This document shows, one piece after another, positions 58,934 through 64,000 of a stretch of 64,000 nucleotides of DNA. Position 1 is the stretch's first letter. Each line of letters opens with the position of its first letter. This DNA comes from Salinilacustrithrix sp003476595 (lineage in GTDB: Bacteria > Actinomycetota > Acidimicrobiia > Acidimicrobiales > Salinilacustritrichaceae), in assembly GCA_963972525.1 (NCBI GenBank), contig CAXAUZ010000013.1, positions 1 to 64,000 of the forward strand, read 5' to 3'. The notes beneath the pieces are model-generated. The model was not told the DNA's origin. It ran no database searches and saw only the letters and a program-made list of their open reading frames with translations. Made by a program: the position numbers and the translations under genes.

Positions 58934-59394
58934 GGTCCGTCGTGGTCGCCTTCTCCCTCTCCACAATCATCGGGATCATCGGCATTCTCGCCGTGGTCTG
59001 GTACGGGAAGAACCGGCGCGCGCCCGGTGCCCCGCTCACCTGGGGGCAGGCCAACGCCGCCGCGGCCTTCACCTTCTTCTTCATGTTCTGGTGGTACGGC
59101 GTCATCCCCCACCAGTGGCTGACCTGGGCCGACAACGAGCTCAACTGGCGCCCCGACCGCACCCTCTGGGCCGTCGGCAACGTCCTGCGCCCCGAGGCCG
59201 AGGGCGGCTGGCTGCCGCTCACCCTGAACTGGCGCATCGTCCGCGACCTCGTCGCCGTGGTGATCTACGGCGTCGGCCTGGGCCTGCAGATCTGGCTCTG
59301 GGCCTGGTGGAACGACCGCAAGAAGAAGGCAGAGGCCCAGGCGGCCATCGTGCCCACGTCGAGCTACGGCCGCCCGCTGGTGAAGAAGGGGTGA
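58918..59394 (+). CDS. Small membrane protein of the quinol-oxidoreductase cluster
   Basis: About 158 residues with three hydrophobic helices: one at the N-terminus (VVVAFSLSTIIGIIGILAVVW), one near the middle (AAAFTFFFMFWWYGVI) and one near the C-terminus (LVAVVIYGVGLGLQIWLWAWW). No heme or metal motif is seen. The start is uncertain: GTG 58861 is in frame, but codons 58861-58940 use far more A/T-ending triplets than the rest, suggesting non-coding; GTG 58942 has a GAGG site 6 bases before it. I chose GTG 58918 as a compromise. It is first in a tightly packed unit with ferredoxin and cytochrome b genes, so it is a likely accessory subunit. Confidence 0.65.
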   Translation: MIEFTRSVVVAFSLSTIIGIIGILAVVWYGKNRRAPGAPLTWGQANAAAAFTFFFMFWWYGVIPHQWLTWADNELNWRPDRTLWAVGNVLRPEAEGGWLPLTLNWRIVRDLVAVVIYGVGLGLQIWLWAWWNDRKKKAEAQAAIVPTSSYGRPLVKKG

Positions 59395-59401
59395 GCCGCT
59401 A

Positions 59402-59818
59402 GTGGCAAAGACCGACGCCAACCCGCCGCTCCCGGAGTTCCGGGACGACTACGTGCTGCAGGAGGTCGACCCCTCCTGGCTCGCCGCGGCGGTGAAGCCC
59501 AAGCAGTTCATCCACATCGACCAGTCCGAGTGCATCATGTGCGAGGGCTGCGTCGACATCTGCCCGTGGAAGTGCATCCACATGGTGTCCCCGACGGCCA
59601 TCGAGTCGGCCACGGGCACCGAGCAGCCGGGCCTCGACCCGAGCGACCACGTGATCTTCACCATCGACGACGACGTCTGCACCCGCTGCGCCCTGTGCGT
59701 GGACCGGTGCCCGACCGGCGTCATCATCCTCGGCAAGCTCGGCGCCCCGAGCGCCGCCGGCGACCCCCACGCACGCACCCCGACCCATGGCTACGGCTAT
59801 GGGATGCGCCTCGGTTAA
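59402..59818 (+). CDS. 2x[4Fe-4S] ferredoxin-type protein
   Basis: A 138-residue iron-sulfur protein with two cluster motifs: C44-x2-C47-x2-C50-x3-C54-P and C93-x2-C96-x2-C99-x3-C103-P. About 40 residues separate them, and an extra Cys is at 58. No membrane helix is present. It lies 7 bases after the membrane protein gene and 12 before the cytochrome b gene, so it should be a cytoplasmic-side subunit or electron-exchange partner of the complex, which is not a component of ordinary bc1 or b6f. The start is GTG at 59402. Confidence 0.9.
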   Translation: MAKTDANPPLPEFRDDYVLQEVDPSWLAAAVKPKQFIHIDQSECIMCEGCVDICPWKCIHMVSPTAIESATGTEQPGLDPSDHVIFTIDDDVCTRCALCVDRCPTGVIILGKLGAPSAAGDPHARTPTHGYGYGMRLG

Positions 59819-59830
59819 GGAGAAACCTTC

Positions 59831-60622
59831 GTGGCCAGCACCACCGAAGACAAGCCATCGCTCGGCGAGCGGCTCCAGAAGTCCATGCAGGGCCTGCCCG
59901 ACACGGTGCAGGGCTCCCAGGCGTGGAACTCGATCTTCCGACCCGGGTCCATCTTCCGCAAGGGCTACACCGACTCGCCCCGAAACCGCTCCTACGTGGT
60001 GATGAACTCGGTGCTGTACCACCTGCACCCGGTGAAGGTGAAGCGCCACGCCGTGAAGGTGAGCTACACGCTCTGCCTCGGCGGGCTGTCCTTCTTCCTG
60101 TTCATCCTGCTGACGGTGACGGGCATCTTCTTGATGTTCTTCTACCGGCCCACCGCCGCCCAGGCCTGGGACGACATCTACAACCTGCAGACCGGCGTCA
60201 CCTTCGGCCTGCTCGTGCGGAACATGCACAGATGGGCGGCGCACCTCATGGTGCTGTCGGTCTTCCTCCACATGGCCCGCGTCTTCTACCACGGGGCCTA
60301 CAAGCCGCCCCGCGAGTTCAACTGGGTGATCGGCGTGATCCTGCTCACCCTCACCCTGCTTCTGTCCTTCACCGGCTACCTGCTCCCGTGGGACCAGCTG
60401 GCCCTGTGGGCCGTGGCCGTGGGCACGAACATGATGGGCTACACACCGGTCTTCGGTGACCAAGTGCGCTTCGTGCTCCTGGGCGGCGTCGAGATCGGAT
60501 CGGACACCTTGATCCGCTGGTACGTGCTGCACGTGCTGATGCTGCCCTTCGTGATCGTCATCTTCATGGCGATCCACTTCTGGCGAGTCCGCAAGGACGG
60601 CGGGATCTCAGGTCCGCTGTAG
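59831..60622 (+). CDS. Cytochrome b6-type protein (N-terminal cytochrome b half)
   Basis: A 263-residue four-helix cytochrome b that binds two b hemes and forms the quinol sites. Heme ligands are H133, H147, H234 and H249; 13 residues separate the first pair and 14 the second, the b6-type spacing (13 in bc1). C82 in YTLCLGG lines up with the Cys that holds heme c_i in cytochrome b6 (YCLGG), followed by the matching FFYRPT. It ends in RVRKDGG after the last helix, with no subunit IV part, so the b subunit is split. About 70 polar residues precede helix A. AAGGAG precedes the GTG at 59831. Confidence 0.92.
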   Translation: MASTTEDKPSLGERLQKSMQGLPDTVQGSQAWNSIFRPGSIFRKGYTDSPRNRSYVVMNSVLYHLHPVKVKRHAVKVSYTLCLGGLSFFLFILLTVTGIFLMFFYRPTAAQAWDDIYNLQTGVTFGLLVRNMHRWAAHLMVLSVFLHMARVFYHGAYKPPREFNWVIGVILLTLTLLLSFTGYLLPWDQLALWAVAVGTNMMGYTPVFGDQVRFVLLGGVEIGSDTLIRWYVLHVLMLPFVIVIFMAIHFWRVRKDGGISGPL

Positions 60623-60654
60623 GCGATGATGGTGACGAGACGAGGCATGAACCC

Positions 60655-61443
60655 ATGACCGAGATCCCCGAACACCTCCGGAAGCGGGCTGAAGAGGCCC
60701 GCAAGAAGGCCGAGGCCGAGAGCGCTCCCGCGGGCGACGCCGGCGGCGCGGAGCAGACGCCGGAGCAGTCCGAGGCCGAGTCGCGCATCCCCGCGCACCT
60801 CCTCGAGCGGTCCAAGGCGGCCAAGGCCAAGGCGGCCGGCGGCGACGCCGCGGCCTCCTCCGGTGGTGGCGGCGGCACGGCCGTGGCCACGGCACCGGCG
60901 GCAGCCGCCGCGGTCGCCGACGGCGGCCCCCTGCCGACCGGCCCCGGTGGGCACACCCAGCGCCTCCTCACCGTCGTCAAGGCCGGCTCCATCCAGGACG
61001 TGCGGGCCACCCCGCTGGACAAGGTCCACACCTGGCCCCACCTGCTGGTCGTGGAGTTCGTGGCCGCCCTCGCGGTCACCGCGTTCCTGCTCTTCTTCTC
61101 GATCTTCGTGAACGCGCCGCTGCTGGAGCTGGCCAACTTCAACGAGACGCCCAACCCCTCCAAGGCGCCGTGGTACTTCCTCGGCCTCCAGGAGCTGCTG
61201 ACCATGTTCCACCCCATGGTCGCCGGCGTGACCATCCCGGGCATGGGCATGTTCGCGCTGATCCTGGCGCCCTACACCGATCGCAACCCGTCGAACAAGC
61301 CCACCGACCGCAAGTACGTCATCTCGCTGATGACCATGTTCCTGATGTTCTGGGCCGTGCTCGTCATCATCGGCTCGTTCTTCCGGGGCCCGGGCTTCAA
61401 CTTCGTGTTCCCCTGGAACGCCGGCCTGTTCTTCGAGCTCTGA
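60655..61443 (+). CDS. Subunit IV-type protein (C-terminal cytochrome b half)
   Basis: A 262-residue protein that completes the split cytochrome b. Three membrane helices lie after residue 125. The Qo-site motif reads APWYF in NPSKAPWYFLGLQELL, in place of PEWY. The first 110 residues are a soluble Ala/Lys/Gly-rich region with two copies of an IPEHL-type motif (TEIPEHLRKRAEEARKK at the start, SRIPAHLLERSKAAKAK near 43), also found on the divergent cytochrome c. The start is ATG at 60655, 32 bases after the b6-type gene. Confidence 0.9.
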   Translation: MTEIPEHLRKRAEEARKKAEAESAPAGDAGGAEQTPEQSEAESRIPAHLLERSKAAKAKAAGGDAAASSGGGGGTAVATAPAAAAAVADGGPLPTGPGGHTQRLLTVVKAGSIQDVRATPLDKVHTWPHLLVVEFVAALAVTAFLLFFSIFVNAPLLELANFNETPNPSKAPWYFLGLQELLTMFHPMVAGVTIPGMGMFALILAPYTDRNPSNKPTDRKYVISLMTMFLMFWAVLVIIGSFFRGPGFNFVFPWNAGLFFEL

Positions 61444-61465
61444 GCAGAGGAAGAAGGTTCTGACC

Positions 61466-62341
61466 ATGGACACCTCCACCATCGCCATCATCGCCGTCGT
61501 CGCCCTCGTGGTGCTTGCCGGCGTGGTCCTGCTGGCTGCGGCTCGCCGCAACCAGACCCAGAAGGCCATCGGCGTGCTGTCCCGCGAGACCCGCTCGCGC
61601 GACGCCGGTGCCGCCACCATCACGACCCGCGAGGAGGGCAAGGCCACCGCGTCGGGCCGCGAGCTGGAGCTGGCCGCCAAGCTCGAGCGCAGCCGCTCCG
61701 GCAAGGAGCTGGTCACCGCCGGTTCCGCGGCGCCCACCGCCTGGGTGCCGCCGGACCCCGACACCCTCGGCGCCACCCGTCGCCAGTTCCTCAACCGCGG
61801 CATCACCGGCTTCTTCATCGTCGGCCTGTCCGGCTTCGGCGCCGCCTGCATCGCGTTCCTGTGGCCCCAGCTCGGTGGCGGCTTCGGGTCGGTCATCTCG
61901 GTGGGCAACGTCAGCGACGTCGTCTCCCAGATCCGGGACAACAACGGCTTCCTGTACCAGCCCGAGGGCCGCATGTGGCTCACCGAGTACCCCACCGGCG
62001 CCCTCGAGAAGGCCCGCGCCGTGTACTCGCCCGGCGAGCTCGCCGGCATGGAGGAGGGCGTCGTCGCCCTCTACCAGAAGTGCCCGCACCTCGGCTGCCG
62101 CGTGCCCGAGTGCGTCACCTCGCAGTGGTTCGAGTGCCCCTGCCACGGCAGCCAGTACAACCAGGTCGGCGAGAAGAAGGGCGGTCCGGCCCCCCGTGGC
62201 CTCGACCGCTTCGCCATGTCGGTCTCCGGCGGCGTGCTGTCCGTCGACACCGGCACCATCATCCAGGGCCCGCCCATCGGCACCAACACCACCGGCCAGG
62301 AGGCCGAGGGGCCGAACTGCATCAGCGCCGCGTCGCACTGA
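61466..62341 (+). CDS. Rieske iron-sulfur protein
   Basis: A 291-residue Rieske protein that carries electrons from quinol at the Qo site to a c-type cytochrome. The [2Fe-2S] ligands are in CPHLGC (206-211) and CPCHGS (224-229). An N-terminal helix (5-26) and a second helix (about 113-135) preceded by a twin-Arg RRQFLNRG give a longer anchor region than usual, with a charged cytoplasmic segment between. An extra Cys pair flanks the cluster (VPECV). It follows the subunit IV gene by 22 bases and belongs to the same complex. Confidence 0.93.
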   Translation: MDTSTIAIIAVVALVVLAGVVLLAAARRNQTQKAIGVLSRETRSRDAGAATITTREEGKATASGRELELAAKLERSRSGKELVTAGSAAPTAWVPPDPDTLGATRRQFLNRGITGFFIVGLSGFGAACIAFLWPQLGGGFGSVISVGNVSDVVSQIRDNNGFLYQPEGRMWLTEYPTGALEKARAVYSPGELAGMEEGVVALYQKCPHLGCRVPECVTSQWFECPCHGSQYNQVGEKKGGPAPRGLDRFAMSVSGGVLSVDTGTIIQGPPIGTNTTGQEAEGPNCISAASH

Positions 62342-62395
62342 GCCCCGTCCGCACCGAGCCCGGCCCAGAGTCGAGAAGAGCGACCCAACCCCACC

Positions 62396-63529
62396 ATGAC
62401 TGACCTCACCACAGCCATCTTCGCCGCGAGCACGGTGCAGGCGATCGGCACCGTCATCGCCCTGCTCGCCGTCGTGGCGGTGCTCGTGTACGCGGCGTTC
62501 AACGTGCGCGCCGGGCGCAAGGAGGTGGGCAGCGAGCTCGAGCTGGCCGCCAACCTCAAGCCCTACCTGGACGACGACGAGCTCGAGACCAAGAAGCTCG
62601 ACCGGGCCCTCACCGCCGGCCTCGCCGGCCTGGTGCTCGTCGGCGTCGGCCTGCCCGCCTACTGGCTGGGCGAGCCCGGTCGCCACGAGGGCGCCGAGGA
62701 GCAGTTCGCATCGGTCTTCGAGAGCCGGGGCGAGGAGCTCTACACCGCGGGCGCCCAGTGCAACGCCTGCCACGGCCCCGAGGGCGTCGGCGGCGTCGCC
62801 TCCCACACCATCCTCGACGCCGACAACGAGTTCGTCGCCCAGGTCAACTGGGAGGCGCCGGCGCTGAACAACGTGCTCCTCCGCTACGACCGCGACGAGG
62901 TGTACTACGTCCTCGAGTACGGCCGTCCCTACTCGCCCATGCCCGCCTGGGGCGAGGGTGGTGGCGGTCCGCTCACCGAGCAGCAGCTCGAGAACCTCAT
63001 CGACTACATGGCCTCCATCCAGATCTCCTCCGAGGAGTCCAAGGACGCCGTCGAGTCCCAGCTGCGGGCGCAGCTCGAGCTCGGCGAGGACGCCGACATC
63101 GACTACTCCGACCTCGCCACGGGCGAGGCGCTGTTCAACCTCGGCCAGGACAACGGCTTCGCCGGTGGCGCGTACTCCTGCGGTCGCTGCCACACCCGAG
63201 GCTGGTCCATCGACGCCGAGACCGCCGCGCCCGAGACCGCCGACCTCGACCCCTACGTCGACTACGAGGACGGTTCGGGCGGCTACGGCCCCTCGCTGCG
63301 GGGCGGCATCGTCCCGCGCCAGTTCGCGAACGTCGAGGAGCTCGCCGAGTTCCTGCACGTCGGCGCCGAGCGCGGTGTCCCCTACGGCCTCAACGGCCTG
63401 TCCGGCGACGGCATGATGCCCGGCTTCGGTGACAACCCGAACACCGAGGAGGCTGACGACGGGATGATGACCATGGAGATGATCGAGGCCATCGCCCGCT
63501 ACGTCGAGTCCCTCGGGGAGGACGACTGA
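62396..63529 (+). CDS. Membrane-anchored di-heme cytochrome c
   Basis: A 377-residue cytochrome with an N-terminal helix (about 15-37), a second helix near 80-97, and two heme motifs, CNACH (122-126) and CGRCH (262-266), each in its own cytochrome c domain. Candidate axial Met residues are in SPMPAWGEG and GMMPGFGD. It takes the place of the single cytochrome c1 or the QcrC of other actinobacteria. Its stop overlaps the ATG of the next gene by one base (TGATG). Confidence 0.92.
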   Translation: MTDLTTAIFAASTVQAIGTVIALLAVVAVLVYAAFNVRAGRKEVGSELELAANLKPYLDDDELETKKLDRALTAGLAGLVLVGVGLPAYWLGEPGRHEGAEEQFASVFESRGEELYTAGAQCNACHGPEGVGGVASHTILDADNEFVAQVNWEAPALNNVLLRYDRDEVYYVLEYGRPYSPMPAWGEGGGGPLTEQQLENLIDYMASIQISSEESKDAVESQLRAQLELGEDADIDYSDLATGEALFNLGQDNGFAGGAYSCGRCHTRGWSIDAETAAPETADLDPYVDYEDGSGGYGPSLRGGIVPRQFANVEELAEFLHVGAERGVPYGLNGLSGDGMMPGFGDNPNTEEADDGMMTMEMIEAIARYVESLGEDD

Positions 63530-64000
63530 TGCAGACCCTCAACCTGATCGCGGGCATCGCGTTCGACCCCACCATCCGCGGCATCCTCGCCGTGCTCGTC
63601 GGCGTCGTGGTGCTGATGGGCTCGGTGTACCTCCTGCTCGCCACCAACACCGGCAACCGCCTCGGCTTCCTGCTCGCCCTCACCGGCCTCTTCGGCTGGA
63701 TGGCGATCATGGGCTCCATCTGGTGGATCTACGGCATCGGCATGCAGGGCCAGGCCCCCGAGTGGGACGTGGTCGAGTACAACGCCGGCGACGTCGAGCA
63801 GGCCGTGACCGAGAAGGTCACCGAGCTCGAGCTGTCCGACCTGCCCCAGGACGATGACGGCGTCGACTACGAGGCCATGTCCACGCTGGCCGAGGAGGAC
63901 CCGGAGCGCTTCGTCGAGATCAACGAGCGGTTCCAGGAGGACAGCAACGGCTGGCGCTGGATGCCGGCGTCGGACCCCTCCCGCGGTGAGGCCGAGGCCA
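63529..64000 (+). CDS. Membrane protein of the quinol-oxidoreductase cluster, cut by the window edge
   Basis: The first 157 codons of a longer gene, no stop reached. The ATG at 63529 overlaps the stop of the di-heme cytochrome gene by one base (TGATG). Two hydrophobic helices lie at about 18-37 and 46-70 (ILAVLVGVVVLMGSVYLLLA; FLLALTGLFGWMAIMGSIWWIYG), followed by an acidic soluble part (EQAVTEKVTELELSDLPQDDDGVDYEA) with no heme motif. I do not recognise the family. The context suggests another subunit of the b6f-like complex or of the terminal oxidase that may follow. Confidence 0.7.
   Translation, partial: MQTLNLIAGIAFDPTIRGILAVLVGVVVLMGSVYLLLATNTGNRLGFLLALTGLFGWMAIMGSIWWIYGIGMQGQAPEWDVVEYNAGDVEQAVTEKVTELELSDLPQDDDGVDYEAMSTLAEEDPERFVEINERFQEDSNGWRWMPASDPSRGEAEA

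Noticed and set aside
1..64000. CRISPR arrays, insertion sequences, rRNA genes
   Set aside because: No regularly spaced repeats, transposase genes with terminal repeats, or rRNA sequence were recognised anywhere in the window.

Overview
The window is about 64 kb of very GC-rich, gene-dense bacterial DNA. Gene content points to Actinomycetota: WhiB, CarD, Rex, a complete conservon (sensor kinase, roadblock, DUF742, GTPase), MshA (mycothiol synthesis), an F420-type luciferase-like oxidoreductase, a BldC/excisionase-type HTH protein and an RsiG-like anti-sigma factor. The split cytochrome b and the general gene mix suggest class Acidimicrobiia (Iamia/Ilumatobacter-like); that placement is an inference. 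Many genes start with GTG, and many neighbours overlap by 1-4 bases (ATGA, GTGA, TTGA).

Layout. 0-8 kb: small basic protein, serS, acetoacetate-CoA ligase, a Cys-containing four-helix-type protein, pdxH, then a minus-strand tlpA-ccdA-polyglutamate-hydrolase-like cluster and a WhiB regulator. 8-16 kb: acyl-ACP thioesterase, metallo-beta-lactamase-fold hydrolase, GT2 glycosyltransferase, orn, dut, anti-sigma-like ATPase, ATP-dependent DNA ligase, CaiB-type CoA-transferase and SDR. 16-27 kb: DUF429 protein, methyltransferase, a 975-residue lipase/acyl-CoA-synthetase fusion (Rv1683-like), hexapeptide acyltransferase, VOC and LLM proteins, cation/proton antiporter, lipoprotein, tRNA-Lys(TTT), secreted DUF4214/phosphodiester-glycosidase protein and histidine phosphatase. 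27-38 kb: MoaD-like carrier, CdsA-like membrane protein, RsiG-like protein, XRE regulator, mshA, YbjN protein, MFS transporter, proC, a 21-codon ORF, YihY protein, HTH protein, SAM hydroxide-adenosyltransferase-like protein with a 28-residue membrane peptide, a di-iron ferritin-like protein and an ABC exporter.

38-49 kb is a tetrapyrrole block: acyl-CoA synthetase, rex, precorrin-2 dehydrogenase-like, hemA, hemC, an opposite-strand Cys-rich gene, a CobA-HemD fusion, HAD phosphatase, hemB and hemL. It covers glutamyl-tRNA to uroporphyrinogen III plus the first siroheme branch steps. carD follows divergently from gnd-zwf and an APH-type kinase (pentose phosphate/NADPH).

52.6-57.7 kb is a conservon preceded by a translationally overlapping coiled-coil gene. 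57.8-64 kb is a respiratory quinol:cytochrome c oxidoreductase cluster: a divergent mono-heme cytochrome c, a small membrane protein, a 2x[4Fe-4S] ferredoxin, cytochrome b6-type and subunit IV-type proteins, a Rieske protein, a di-heme cytochrome c and a truncated membrane protein at the right edge. The b subunit is split like cytochrome b6/subunit IV. It keeps the b6-type 14-residue second histidine spacing and a Cys in the position that binds heme c_i in b6f.

The most interesting points are the b6f-like complex, the RsiG homologue with two c-di-GMP-type motifs (one altered), Rex-like boxes both at rex and at the start of the respiratory operon, and a short N-terminal IPEHL motif shared by two of the respiratory proteins. 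All functional statements come from reading the sequence; no database search was run.
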